A stretch of DNA of 64,000 nucleotides from Citrifermentans bemidjiense Bem. Lineage in GTDB: Bacteria > Desulfobacterota > Desulfuromonadia > Geobacterales > Geobacteraceae. The notes beneath the pieces were generated by a model, which saw nothing but the letters and a program-made list of their open reading frames with translations, made no database searches and was not told where the DNA came from. The stretch lies in assembly GCF_000020725.1 (NCBI RefSeq), contig NC_011146.1, positions 2,913,501 through 2,977,500 on the forward strand, written 5' to 3'. Position 1 is the first letter of the stretch. Each line of letters opens with the position of its first letter. Below, in pieces: positions 52,825-62,016 of the stretch. Position numbers and translations under genes: made by a program.

Positions 52825-55800
52825 ATGAAATCTTCTGCCGAAAAATCTTCCACAACCGCATCGAGGGCGCCGGCACAGTTGTCGAGGCAGCCCTTTTTCA
52901 CGCCTGCCATCCAGAGGCAGATGACGGCGAGCCGCCCCGGCGACAAGCTGGAACAGGAAGCGGACCAGATGGCGGACCGGGTGCTAAGGATGCCCTCTCC
53001 CGCGCCGGCCGAGAAGGAGGAGGTGCGCCGTCAGTCTGACGACCGCCTGCAAAGGGCGCCGCTTCCGGAAGGGAGCGTAAGCAGGCAGCCTGAAGAGCGG
53101 CTCCAGAAAAAGGACGAGGAAAGGCTGCAGAAGCGGGAAGAGAAGCTACAAAAGGCGGCGACACCGGAAGAGACCAGCAAGGCTGACGACAAGCTCCTGA
53201 AGGCCACGGGACCGGGAGCGGAGGAGAAACTCCAGCGCGCCGACAGCGGCGGCGCCCCCGCGGCCGATGCGGGGACCCAAGCCGCGGTGAGAAGCGCCGG
53301 CGGCGGTGAAGCGATGCCGAGCGATATGCGCAGTTTCATGGAGCCACGCTTTGGCGCCGACTTCGGCGGCGTCCGCCTGCATCGGGACGAGGAAGCGGCG
53401 CGCCTGGGAGACAGCCTGCAGGCCCGCGCCTTCACCTATCAGAACCACGTCTTCTTCTCCCGCGACCAGTATCAGCCCGGCACCTCTGAGGGAAGAAGGC
53501 TCCTCGCCCACGAACTTGGCCACACGGTGCAACAGGACCAGGGCCTACTGCGGCAGGGGAACCCACGCAAGCCTGAGGACGAGAAGCCGGCGACGCTCCA
53601 GCGCGCCACCGCCCCTGCCGTCACACCGCCGGCGAAGGAAGTTGTCACCAGTTCGGAGGTGGTCGATCTCTCTACCGACACCTTCGCACCCTCGGAAAAA
53701 GTGAAGGCCGAGATCGAGGCACAGAAATACAAAGGGCTGGAAGTCCGCGTCATAGTTAAGGGATTGACCTCCGAGGGACGGGTCAAGGTCAGGGTGGACC
53801 GTAAGAAGAACTTCGACTCCCTGGACAAGGGAACCATGCCCCTCTTGAACCCTTGGGCTGAAGCCATCGGCGGCCTGAACATAAACTTCGCCATAAGCAA
53901 CAGCAAGGTAACCGGCGGCTACGCCTCGTTGAAGCCTAAAGGGGGAAACAGCAACGACTGGCTGCAGGCGCTGCAGAAGAATGCGGCGCTCCTCGGCGGG
54001 CTGGGGCTGAAGGTGGAAAACCTCCCCAAACCGGTGAACAAGTTCGAAGCGGGAAAGCTGAGCCTGGGGGTCACCGATTTGAAGGTGGAGGTCGGCGGCT
54101 ATCTCGACGCTCACTTCAACATCAGCGTTGAAAATATGGAGAAGCCGAAGATCGAGGCGAGCGCCGACATCAACCTCAAAGGAATCGTCAAGGGGCAGCT
54201 GAAGCTGGACAACACCAAGGGGGCGCTGGCGGGCGAGATCATGCTGGGGATCGACTACAAATCCTTCAGCGGCTCAGCGCTCATCGTCTACAAAGCGGAC
54301 GGAACGGTCGACGTCGCAGGCAAGGGTGGATACAACTCCGACAAGCTTTCGGGGCAGGTCTCCTTCGTCTCGACCGACATGGAGAGCGCCAACAAGTACG
54401 CCAAAGACGCCATCGCCGCGGCAGGGGGCAAGGAGAACATACAAACCGCTGGGCCGCCCCCTCCGGTTCCCGCACCCAAGCCCGGCAAGAAGCAGCGGGC
54501 GTTAGCCGCCAACGGACAACTCGCCTTTAACCTGACGCAGTGGTTCGCCGGAACCGTTTTCGTGGTCGTGGACGGGCGCGGGCTTCTCACCGTCGTCAGC
54601 AAGATCACCCCTCCCGGCGAGATCAAGCTCTTCCCGGAGAAGAACTTCGACCGGGAGATCGTCAAGTTCGAGGCTAAGGCTTATTACGGGATACCGGTGG
54701 TCGGGGACCTGAACCTCTTCGCCAACATCAGCCTCATCGCTTTGGCGCGCCTGGGTCCGGCGAAGATCTACAACATCGAGATACTGGGGACCTACTCCAC
54801 CGACCCGGAGGTCCAGAAGATGATCCAGATCTCCGGTTCCATCAACATCTCGGCCTACGGCGGGCTGCGGTTACGCGCCGAAGGGGGCGCCGGGGTGGAG
54901 ATCGCCTCGCACGACCTCAAGTTCGGCATCGGCCTGCAGGCGGACATAGGGGTGATGGCCTACGCCGACGCCCGCCCCACCGTCGGCTATCGCGATCCGG
55001 GCGTCTTCTACATCAGCGGCACGCTGGACATCGCTGCCCAGCCGATCTTCGGGCTGGGAGGGGACTTCTTCATCGCGCTGGAGACACCATGGTGGTCGCC
55101 TCTCTCCGACCATCGGTGGACCTGGCCCCTCTTCACCAAGGAATGGCCGCTGGGGGACCCCATCGGGATCAGCGCCCTGGTCAAGGAATACGAGTTCGGG
55201 TCCGGCAAGGTGCCGGAGATCGAGCTGAAAAAGCCGGAGTTCGACCCATCCAAGTTCATGACCAACATGGTGGACGACAAGCTCCCGGACAAGAAGGGGG
55301 GCAAGGATGCAGGAGCGGGCACCTTCAAGGATGACGGCACAGTGCCGAAGCCGGAGGTCCCGCCCAAGAAGCCCCCCCCGAAGAAGGTTCAGAAGCCTGG
55401 CAAGAAGGGAGCGCCTCCCACTGCCGGCAAGTCCGCGAAGCCCGACCCCAAGGCGCCGAAGGAGCTGGAGACCGGAAAGATCTTCCAGGCGGCCGCGAAG
55501 CCGCTCACAGCACTCAAGACCAAAGGCCCCTTCACGCGGGCGATGCTCAACAAGGAGCTGGGCGCCATTAAGGCAAGCGTCAAGGGAGTCGACTTCGAGG
55601 TTCAGGCGAAGGGAGAGAATTGGCTGGTAACGCCCAAGGCCGGCGGGAAGAAGGCAAAGGGGATAGAGCTCAAGGGGAAGGATCTGGACAAAGCCGGTCC
55701 ACTCGACGGCAAGAAGGACGAGCGGACGCAAGAGCAGATGAGAAGCGACGAGGAAGCTGCAATAAAGGAGGCGACCCCGCTTCTCGACGACGAGGAGAAG

Positions 55801-56427
55801 GAGAAGGCCGACATTGAGAAGGCGCTCCCCGCGATAAAGGCGAAGTACAGGTTGACCGCGCTGGTCCTGATCGAGGTGTCCGTCGACGAGGACGAGGTGG
55901 AGGACGCCATCAGGGCCACCATAAATCCCGTCGTGACCGGGCCGAAGAAGAGGCGGCTGAGAAAGCACAAGTCACAGTACGTCACGCGCAAAGGCGGCAA
56001 GTACATCCTCAAGCCCGGCTTCGACACAAAAGATGTAATCAGGGACAAGTTCTACGCCAAGGCGTTCCGGGATGCGGTCTACACCTGGCGCGACGGCCAA
56101 GTGACAGGACCGCTCAGGCATCCGACCGACCCGAACCTCTACAAGTGGGTGCCGCCCAGCGGACACAGAACCACCAAACAGTGGTGGGACAAGACGCTCA
56201 AATACAAGGAAAGCCCGACCATAGACCACAAAGGCCAGGCGGTGGTCGATCACTGGAACGAAAAAGGAAGGAAGACGGACCACGAGGAACGCCTCAATTA
56301 TTTCAACGACATTCCCGATCTGGAGGTCGTCCCCTACAGCGAAAACAGCTCGATGGGGACTCAGCTCGCCGCCAGCTACTCGAAAAGAGTCACCATAAAA
56401 TTTCGTGGACCAGGAGACCCGTCATGA
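52825..56427 (+). CDS. DUF4157 eCIS effector with putative C-terminal HNH-like nuclease
   Basis: The 1200-residue protein starts with a disordered Gln/Arg/Lys-rich leader (1-150, repeated LQK units). The DUF4157 domain (about 165-240) contains HELGHTVQQ near residue 230, a zincin-type motif found in eCIS cargo and thought to be used for loading. A long beta-rich body (about 270-830) and a Pro/Lys-rich linker (about 850-920) follow. The C-terminus (about 1110-1200) has SPTIDHKGQAVVDHWNEKG and ENSSMG, with DH...HWN as in HNH-like toxin domains. The toxin activity is inferred. It overlaps the next gene by four bases. Confidence 0.8.
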   Translation: MKSSAEKSSTTASRAPAQLSRQPFFTPAIQRQMTASRPGDKLEQEADQMADRVLRMPSPAPAEKEEVRRQSDDRLQRAPLPEGSVSRQPEERLQKKDEERLQKREEKLQKAATPEETSKADDKLLKATGPGAEEKLQRADSGGAPAADAGTQAAVRSAGGGEAMPSDMRSFMEPRFGADFGGVRLHRDEEAARLGDSLQARAFTYQNHVFFSRDQYQPGTSEGRRLLAHELGHTVQQDQGLLRQGNPRKPEDEKPATLQRATAPAVTPPAKEVVTSSEVVDLSTDTFAPSEKVKAEIEAQKYKGLEVRVIVKGLTSEGRVKVRVDRKKNFDSLDKGTMPLLNPWAEAIGGLNINFAISNSKVTGGYASLKPKGGNSNDWLQALQKNAALLGGLGLKVENLPKPVNKFEAGKLSLGVTDLKVEVGGYLDAHFNISVENMEKPKIEASADINLKGIVKGQLKLDNTKGALAGEIMLGIDYKSFSGSALIVYKADGTVDVAGKGGYNSDKLSGQVSFVSTDMESANKYAKDAIAAAGGKENIQTAGPPPPVPAPKPGKKQRALAANGQLAFNLTQWFAGTVFVVVDGRGLLTVVSKITPPGEIKLFPEKNFDREIVKFEAKAYYGIPVVGDLNLFANISLIALARLGPAKIYNIEILGTYSTDPEVQKMIQISGSINISAYGGLRLRAEGGAGVEIASHDLKFGIGLQADIGVMAYADARPTVGYRDPGVFYISGTLDIAAQPIFGLGGDFFIALETPWWSPLSDHRWTWPLFTKEWPLGDPIGISALVKEYEFGSGKVPEIELKKPEFDPSKFMTNMVDDKLPDKKGGKDAGAGTFKDDGTVPKPEVPPKKPPPKKVQKPGKKGAPPTAGKSAKPDPKAPKELETGKIFQAAAKPLTALKTKGPFTRAMLNKELGAIKASVKGVDFEVQAKGENWLVTPKAGGKKAKGIELKGKDLDKAGPLDGKKDERTQEQMRSDEEAAIKEATPLLDDEEKEKADIEKALPAIKAKYRLTALVLIEVSVDEDEVEDAIRATINPVVTGPKKRRLRKHKSQYVTRKGGKYILKPGFDTKDVIRDKFYAKAFRDAVYTWRDGQVTGPLRHPTDPNLYKWVPPSGHRTTKQWWDKTLKYKESPTIDHKGQAVVDHWNEKGRKTDHEERLNYFNDIPDLEVVPYSENSSMGTQLAASYSKRVTIKFRGPGDPS

Positions 56428-57053
56428 GCATGCTGTACCTCTGGCATCCCGCAGTCAGCACATCAGCAACCGAACTGGATCTGATACTTACCCGAGGCGA
56501 CTCAGACCAGGTGGACGGCGGATCGGAAAGGTTCGTCGAGGCCGTCCTCAAAGCAGTGGGAATCAAACAACCGGCCGAGAAGTGGTCGATCAAACCGAAC
56601 CGCTGCAACTTTTACGGCGAGTACTGGCGTGAGGGAGGGTGGCGCTCGCAGTGGGACTTCGCCTGGCGCATGGAGGCGCACTTCAAGAAACCGGTCGAGG
56701 TGAAACCACTGCCCACGGGGTACCAGGGGCTGATGGAGATCGACGACTACTCGCCGCTGGCGGAAAGCTACAAGTACGAGCCTTACGCCTGCCTGGCGAT
56801 CGCCGCCTTCAACTCGCAGGAAAAGGCCCGCGCAGCTGCGGAGAAACTCGCAGGGGACAAGGAGATAGAGGCGGCAAGACACGCGGCCGCCGCTCCCGAG
56901 CCGCAGATCAAGGTGCTGCAGGTGGCGCCTAAAGAGTTCCATCTGCGCGCCGCCATCGGCTCCGGGGACGAGCCCTTTTTCACCGGAGGCTACCCGGCGC
57001 TGGTGCTATCCATGATGGAGGCGGCGGGCGGGGCTACCCATGCGGAAGGTTGA
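56424..57053 (+). CDS. uncharacterised protein overlapping the effector gene (immunity or loading factor?)
   Basis: The ATGA overlap at 56424 couples translation to the effector gene. The 209-residue protein begins MSMLYLWHPAVSTSATELDL, is mixed alpha/beta with many Trp and Tyr, and has no motif I recognise. A gene directly after a putative nuclease effector is often its immunity protein or a dedicated adaptor; the sequence does not decide between them. Its last 14 bases overlap the ATPase gene. Confidence 0.6.
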   Translation: MSMLYLWHPAVSTSATELDLILTRGDSDQVDGGSERFVEAVLKAVGIKQPAEKWSIKPNRCNFYGEYWREGGWRSQWDFAWRMEAHFKKPVEVKPLPTGYQGLMEIDDYSPLAESYKYEPYACLAIAAFNSQEKARAAAEKLAGDKEIEAARHAAAAPEPQIKVLQVAPKEFHLRAAIGSGDEPFFTGGYPALVLSMMEAAGGATHAEG

Positions 57054-58392
57054 CTACCAACCCCATCTCTCCCCGGACGCGGCCAACCTGCAGCTGGCCC
57101 TGGATTGGCTCGCCCACCTGGTTAGCGGCTACCTGGGGGTGCGCTTCGGCAAAGCCGACGCCTTCCAGGCGCGCCCCCTGGAGTTATGCAGCGAGGACTC
57201 TCCGCTGGAGCTGTTCATCAAGAGCCAGAATCCGACCCTGGAGGAGTTCGCGCTGGTGATGATGGCGCTGGCTCCCCATCTGCAACCCGGCTTCTTCAAC
57301 AGGATTGTAAGCGAGGTGCTTCCCGAGGGGGGGGATATCCCCGAACTGGGAGGGGTGCGGCTTGCCGAGAACAGGGCAATTCTCCCCACCGGTGAGACCG
57401 CCCAGTTCGTTCTGGCGGGGCATAGCCTCGGGAGGTCCATCGAGGTGCAGCGCCTTTTGAGCGCGGAGCACTGGCTGGCGAAGAAGCGGATCCTGTGGCT
57501 TGAGCCGGTGCGGCCGGGGGAGCCGATGATGAGCGGTCGGCTCTGCCTCGACCCGGAGCTGGTGGAGTGGGTGACGCTGGGGACCGTGGGGCGGCCTCGC
57601 TTCAGCATGGAGTTCCCGGCGGAGGCGATAGAGACGGAGATGGTGTGGGAGGACCTGGTGCTGCATCCCAACACCTTGCGCCAGATCCACGAGATAGAGA
57701 ACTGGATCAAGCACAACGAGACGCTGCTCAACGAATGGGGGATGAAAAGGAAGCTTAAGCAGGGTTACCGCGCCCTTTTTCACGGCCCATCGGGGACGGG
57801 GAAGACGCTGACCGCAACACTCTTGGGCAAATACACCGGCCGCGACGTGTACCGGATCGACCTGTCGCGGGTGGTGTCGAAATACATCGGCGAGACGGAG
57901 AAGAACCTCTCCGCGCTATTCGACAAGGCGGAGTACAAGGAGTGGATACTCTTCTTCGACGAGGCGGACGCCCTGTTCGGCAAGAGGACCGATGTCCGCG
58001 ACTCCCATGACCGGTACGCGAACCAGGAGGTCTCCTACCTTTTGCAGCGGCTAGAGGGGTACCACGGGCTGGTGATCCTGGCGACCAACAAGCGCAGCAA
58101 CCTGGACGAAGCCTTTGTGCGCCGTTTCCAGAGCATCATCCAGTTCCCCATGCCGCGCGCGGAGGAGCGCTGCCGGATCTGGCGCCAGGCGTTCCCGCAG
58201 CAGATCGAGATAAGCGAGGATATCGATTGGAAAGAGATAGCCGCGCGCTACGAGTTGCCCGGTGCGGGGATCATGAACGTCATGCACCACTGCGCCCTGG
58301 AGGTTCTGGCCGACCAGTCCCGCCGCCTGGACCTGACGCGCCTGGAGGCGGCGATAATGCGGGAGTACATCAAGGAAGGGAAAGTAGTCTAG
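57040..58392 (+). CDS. eCIS AAA+ ATPase (Afp15-like)
   Basis: The 450-residue protein has a family-specific N-terminal half and a classical AAA+ module: Walker A HGPSGTGKT (about 248-256), Walker B WILFFDEADALF (about 302-313), sensor 1 LVILATNKRSN, and Arg fingers in FVRRFQSIIQF. Afp15-type ATPases act on sheath subunits or assembly and are a hallmark of eCIS operons. It is the last gene of the cluster and overlaps the preceding one by 14 bases. No terminator was seen in the 18 bp after it. Confidence 0.92.
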   Translation: MRKVDYQPHLSPDAANLQLALDWLAHLVSGYLGVRFGKADAFQARPLELCSEDSPLELFIKSQNPTLEEFALVMMALAPHLQPGFFNRIVSEVLPEGGDIPELGGVRLAENRAILPTGETAQFVLAGHSLGRSIEVQRLLSAEHWLAKKRILWLEPVRPGEPMMSGRLCLDPELVEWVTLGTVGRPRFSMEFPAEAIETEMVWEDLVLHPNTLRQIHEIENWIKHNETLLNEWGMKRKLKQGYRALFHGPSGTGKTLTATLLGKYTGRDVYRIDLSRVVSKYIGETEKNLSALFDKAEYKEWILFFDEADALFGKRTDVRDSHDRYANQEVSYLLQRLEGYHGLVILATNKRSNLDEAFVRRFQSIIQFPMPRAEERCRIWRQAFPQQIEISEDIDWKEIAARYELPGAGIMNVMHHCALEVLADQSRRLDLTRLEAAIMREYIKEGKVV

Positions 58393-58410
58393 GTTTCAAC
58401 TGCGGCGGGG

Positions 58411-58917
58411 TCAGATTTTCCTGCTGTCGTAGGCCCAATGCAGCAGGGCCTGGCGCTGTTTCCGGCGGCAGGTCAGCACCCCCTCCGGGCAGTTATGCCT
58501 GATCTGCGCTATGTGCCGCACCATCGCCTTCCACCTTTTGATCTGCCGCTTGTCGTCGGGGCATCTCCTCCCCATGTAGTACCTGCAGTACCACTGGAAC
58601 CATCCCCTCGGATCGTCGCTGTAGATCCACCCCTTCTCACGCCAGTAGGAAAGCGGCTTCGAGGCGTTGACGCCGAAGAAGTTGTACTCAGGCACGTGCC
58701 GCTCGTGGCAGAGCCTCGCGTTGGCGAACCACTCCTTGGGGAACTCGCCGGTGCAGTCGGTCATATACTTCCCGCCGAAGATCCCCATCTCCAGCATCTC
58801 TTGCGGGGTCAGCTCCGGCTTGAATTCCGGGTCGAAATTCTCCCCCATGGGCTCGGTCTGGTAGTAGACGTAGTTCTTCTGCATCAGGTCGTTCACGCAG
58901 ACGCGGGTGTTCTTCAT
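58411..58917 (-). CDS. conserved hypothetical protein, Trp/Tyr-rich
   Basis: The 168-residue protein (MKNTRVCVNDLMQKNYVYY...) has many aromatic residues (WFQWYCRYYMGRRCPDDKRQ) and no signal or membrane helix. I recognise the type as a widespread conserved hypothetical, without known function. It converges with the eCIS ATPase gene. The ribosome site AGGAGTC lies before the ATG. Confidence 0.7.
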   Translation of the reverse strand: MKNTRVCVNDLMQKNYVYYQTEPMGENFDPEFKPELTPQEMLEMGIFGGKYMTDCTGEFPKEWFANARLCHERHVPEYNFFGVNASKPLSYWREKGWIYSDDPRGWFQWYCRYYMGRRCPDDKRQIKRWKAMVRHIAQIRHNCPEGVLTCRRKQRQALLHWAYDSRKI

Positions 58918-58956
58918 GCAGCGACTCCTTATGGTGATGGGCGCCCTTAAAGTCGG

Positions 58957-59721
58957 CTAGGTAAGGAACACCAGGAAGACGATGCCGACGGCGATGCGGT
59001 AGATGCCGAAGGGGATGAAGGTGTGGCTGGTGATGATCTTCAAGAGCGCCTTGATCCCGATGACGGCGAAGACGAACGAGGTGACGAAACCGACCGCGAT
59101 GTTCTGCCAGTCCCCCATATGGAAGACAGCGTAGTTCTTGTAGATGTCGTAGCAGGTGGCGGCGAGCATGGTGGGGAGCGCGAGCAGGAAGGAGAACTCC
59201 GCCGCGTCCTTGCGGTTCATCCCTATGACAAGGCCGCCCATGATGGTGGCGCCGGAGCGCGAGACCCCGGGAACCATGGAAAGGCTCTGAATGAGGCCGA
59301 TGGTGAAGGCCTGCCGATAGCTCATGTGGTCGAGGCTGGCGGTGGAGGCGGGACGGTTTTTCATCCAGAGTTCGATGAGGATGAAGGCGATTCCCCCGGC
59401 GATAAGCGTGTAGCTCACCAGCGAGGGTTGGAAGAACGACTTGACCACCTTGTAGAGCAGGTAACCGAGGATCCCGGTAGGAAGGAAGGCGAAGCAGACC
59501 TTCTTGAGTAGCTCGGGGCGGGAGAGAAGCTGTTTGCGGTAGATCTGCACCACGGCCAGCATCGCCCCCAGTTGGATGGTGACTTCGAAAACCTTGTGCG
59601 CCTCGGATTGCTGCAGCTTCATCAGCGCCGAGGCGAGGATCAGGTGCCCGGTGGAGGAAATAGGGAGGAACTCGCTCAGTCCCTCCACGATGCCAAGAAT
59701 TATCGCCTCAAACATGCCCAC
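58957..59721 (-). CDS. uppP: undecaprenyl-diphosphatase (BacA/UppP)
   Basis: The 254-residue polytopic membrane protein has both active-site motifs: EGLSEFLPISSTGHLI (residues 14-29) and PGVSRSGATI (about 157-166). UppP recycles undecaprenyl pyrophosphate to the phosphate carrier used in peptidoglycan and O-antigen synthesis. Eight hydrophobic segments are visible. It stands alone and probably confers a basal bacitracin tolerance. Confidence 0.95.
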   Translation of the reverse strand: MGMFEAIILGIVEGLSEFLPISSTGHLILASALMKLQQSEAHKVFEVTIQLGAMLAVVQIYRKQLLSRPELLKKVCFAFLPTGILGYLLYKVVKSFFQPSLVSYTLIAGGIAFILIELWMKNRPASTASLDHMSYRQAFTIGLIQSLSMVPGVSRSGATIMGGLVIGMNRKDAAEFSFLLALPTMLAATCYDIYKNYAVFHMGDWQNIAVGFVTSFVFAVIGIKALLKIITSHTFIPFGIYRIAVGIVFLVFLT

Positions 59722-59853
59722 TGCTGCTCCCCTCCCCTACCTATGCGTCGCTTAGAATCAGGCGCATAAAATAACCCATACGGCGAGGCATGTAAAGCGT
59801 AGGCGCAAGGGACTTAAAATCCCTCGTCCGTCGTAGCGAGGCGAGACCCGGAG

Positions 59854-60264
59854 CTAGAGCGGATGCAACTTCGCGTAGGCCGGGTAAAGCGTGCTCTCCT
59901 CGCTGCGCAGCCTTCTGGAGAGGATGGAATACAACCTCCCGAACGCCTTGGCGAACTCGATGTCGATGGGGGAGTCCGCCGGCGAGTACTTGTCGAAAAA
60001 GGCGACGGCATCGGCGGTGATCTCGTGCATGTCCTTGGCGTAAAAATCGACCGACCGCTTCAGCGCTGCGTCATTGACCGCAGACTTGTCCAGGACCGGG
60101 TAGAGTTGAATGTCTTCTTTCTTCAGGTGGGCGAGGAGTTTTCCTTTCGCCGCGATCAGGATCTTGTGGGCCTCCTGGTTGGTGATCTTACTGTCCCTCA
60201 CCTTTGCCAGCATCGCATCGATTTCGACATGGTCCCTTTTCAACTCGTCTATCAATCTCGCCAT
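59854..60264 (-). CDS. hemerythrin-domain protein
   Basis: The ATG at 60264 is chosen for AAGGAGAGGTGGCAG; the longer frame adds 13 residues without similarity. The 136-residue protein is an all-helical hemerythrin HHE type: LKRDHVEIDAML, KGKLLAHLKKEDIQLYPVLD and RLRSEESTLYPAYAKLH supply the His/Glu diiron ligands. It may bind oxygen, nitric oxide or iron in the cytoplasm. Confidence 0.85.
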   Translation of the reverse strand: MARLIDELKRDHVEIDAMLAKVRDSKITNQEAHKILIAAKGKLLAHLKKEDIQLYPVLDKSAVNDAALKRSVDFYAKDMHEITADAVAFFDKYSPADSPIDIEFAKAFGRLYSILSRRLRSEESTLYPAYAKLHPL

Positions 60265-60458
60265 CTGCCACCTCTCCTTGGAGCTTTCGTTCGACGCGTG
60301 CACGCAGCGCTTGCCGCGTTTTCATGCGTTGTTTTCGATGATTGGACTATAGACGCAGCCCGGGCTTAAGGACTTGATGCAGGTCAAGTAAACGGTGTCA
60401 GCGGTGAGCTTTGATGTGTGGTGGGGTAAACCTTGGATAAGAAGGGAAGTGCTGTTGG

Positions 60459-61283
60459 TCAAACCCATTCCTGCAGTTCGTGGTCGTATCTGAACAAACC
60501 GTCTTTGTTCAGGAACTTCTTGAGCTCCACCGGCGCGTACCACATCACCCTGTCGAAAGCAGCCAGCATTTTCTGCAAAAGATTGGGCTTGCCAGCAACA
60601 ATGGCGGCCATCTCCGACAGATAGGCCTCACGGTTTTCAGAGAGTTGCCCCCGCTCGATTCTGAACCCACCGAGATGCGCTTCGACGATCTTCAGCTCGT
60701 ATTTTTTTGCGAACTGGAACCACAGGTAGTAATCCCCTGCATACCTGAAGGAGGCAAGCCGGTCATAGTCGAGGAGTTCGTTTAGTGAGGAGGACCAGAA
60801 GGTCGATTCCTGCTGAACGAAGATAAGGGTGGTTCCGTAGAGACCAGACGCGAAGAAACTGCGACGGTAACGATAGGGAAGCTTCACGTTGAGAAAGTAG
60901 GATTTCTCGTTGTAGTGCACGTTGTAACCGGTAAGCCACTGGACCTCTTTGCGCTGAAACAAATCCAAAACGACGTCGAAGGCGCATCTGTTATAAAAGT
61001 CCCCCGCGTTGAGATAGGCCACGATGTCGCCGGTTGCCACTTTGAGACCTTTAGCAAGCGCGTCGTACATCCCGCTATCCGCACCGCTCACTATTTTCAC
61101 AGCGTCGTTGCGATAAGATTCGACGATTGCAAGGGTCCGGTCGGTGGATCCTCCGTCGCAGATGATGTACTCCAGTTCGGCCCGGCCGGAATGAACAGCG
61201 TACTGCCCGAGGACAGATTCAACGGTCTCGGCTATCCGGCGCTCCGCGTTCAGGCACGGTGTTATGATGGATATTTTTTTCAC
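60459..61283 (-). CDS. family 2 glycosyltransferase
   Basis: A GTG start at 61283 (AGGGGATTCCCT upstream) gives 274 residues, VKKISIITPCLNAERRIAET..., the GT2 N-terminus, with ICDGGSTDRT for nucleotide-sugar binding, SGMYDALAKGLKVATGDIVAYLNAGD holding the metal-binding acidic residues. It probably adds a sugar in surface polysaccharide synthesis. The start overlaps the FkbM stop by four bases (GTGA). Confidence 0.9.
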   Translation of the reverse strand: MKKISIITPCLNAERRIAETVESVLGQYAVHSGRAELEYIICDGGSTDRTLAIVESYRNDAVKIVSGADSGMYDALAKGLKVATGDIVAYLNAGDFYNRCAFDVVLDLFQRKEVQWLTGYNVHYNEKSYFLNVKLPYRYRRSFFASGLYGTTLIFVQQESTFWSSSLNELLDYDRLASFRYAGDYYLWFQFAKKYELKIVEAHLGGFRIERGQLSENREAYLSEMAAIVAGKPNLLQKMLAAFDRVMWYAPVELKKFLNKDGLFRYDHELQEWV

Positions 61284-62014
61284 AGGGAATCCCCTGGCGG
61301 AAGGTAGCTGTTGGAAGAAAACACGGGATCGCTGGAGCGAGCGAAAACGAGGTCCATCTGCCAGAAGGCCTGGTCGCCGGGGCGGTGCATCGGCCGCACC
61401 AAATCGACACAGGAAAAACCGGCCTCCTCCATGTAAGCGCACATCTCGTGGAACTTCAGGCTGTCATGGGTGAGTCGGAAATTGTACGTTTCAATGATCA
61501 CCAAGGAGGCCGATGCCAACGCCTGCTTAGCCCCCTGGAGAATAGGGAGTTCGAATCCGTGGGTATCGAGTTTCAGCAGAAAAGGAGCTGCCAGGTTGCG
61601 CAGCAATACCTGATCGTCGATGGTCACCATAGGCACCGAGATGCAGTGCGTCCCGACCTCGGTTTCCGAGGCGAGCCCGCCGAAGAGATCCTCTGCATCA
61701 AAATAGCAGGTCCCGGCACGGCTACCCGCAGCGGCGATGACAAAGTCGACTCGTGGCACCCTCTTCTTCACCGTTTCCAGCGCGGCGCGGTGAGCCTCCT
61801 GGGCTTCGATCAAGAAGCAGAAGGCCTGCGGGAAGAACTTTCTGGCCTCCAGCGACCAGCGCCCGTCCGAAGCCCCGACGTCTATGATGGTCTCCACCCG
61901 CACGCCTCTCCCCCTGCAGCGCTTTAGAGCGGCGCTGAGCGAAAGGTCGTCCCGGGTGACGCCGACAGCCGACGCTATCCTTCCCAAAAGAGCTGTAACG
62001 AATTTGGCGGCCAT
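61280..62014 (-). CDS. FkbM-family methyltransferase
   Basis: The ATG at 62014 (GGAG upstream) gives 244 residues with the SAM site TIIDVGASDGRWSLEARK and the FkbM features FLLKLDTHGFELPILQGAKQ and VIIETYNF. It probably O-methylates a sugar in the product made by the flanking glycosyltransferases. It is nearly contiguous with the upstream GT4 gene (two bases) and overlaps the GT2 gene by four. Confidence 0.9.
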   Translation of the reverse strand: MAAKFVTALLGRIASAVGVTRDDLSLSAALKRCRGRGVRVETIIDVGASDGRWSLEARKFFPQAFCFLIEAQEAHRAALETVKKRVPRVDFVIAAAGSRAGTCYFDAEDLFGGLASETEVGTHCISVPMVTIDDQVLLRNLAAPFLLKLDTHGFELPILQGAKQALASASLVIIETYNFRLTHDSLKFHEMCAYMEEAGFSCVDLVRPMHRPGDQAFWQMDLVFARSSDPVFSSNSYLPPGDSL

Positions 62015-62016
62015 GA

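Noticed and set aside
59814-60011. 65-residue frame overlapping the hemerythrin gene
   Set aside because: Shadow frame with Arg/Ser/Pro composition typical of antisense reading in GC-rich DNA.
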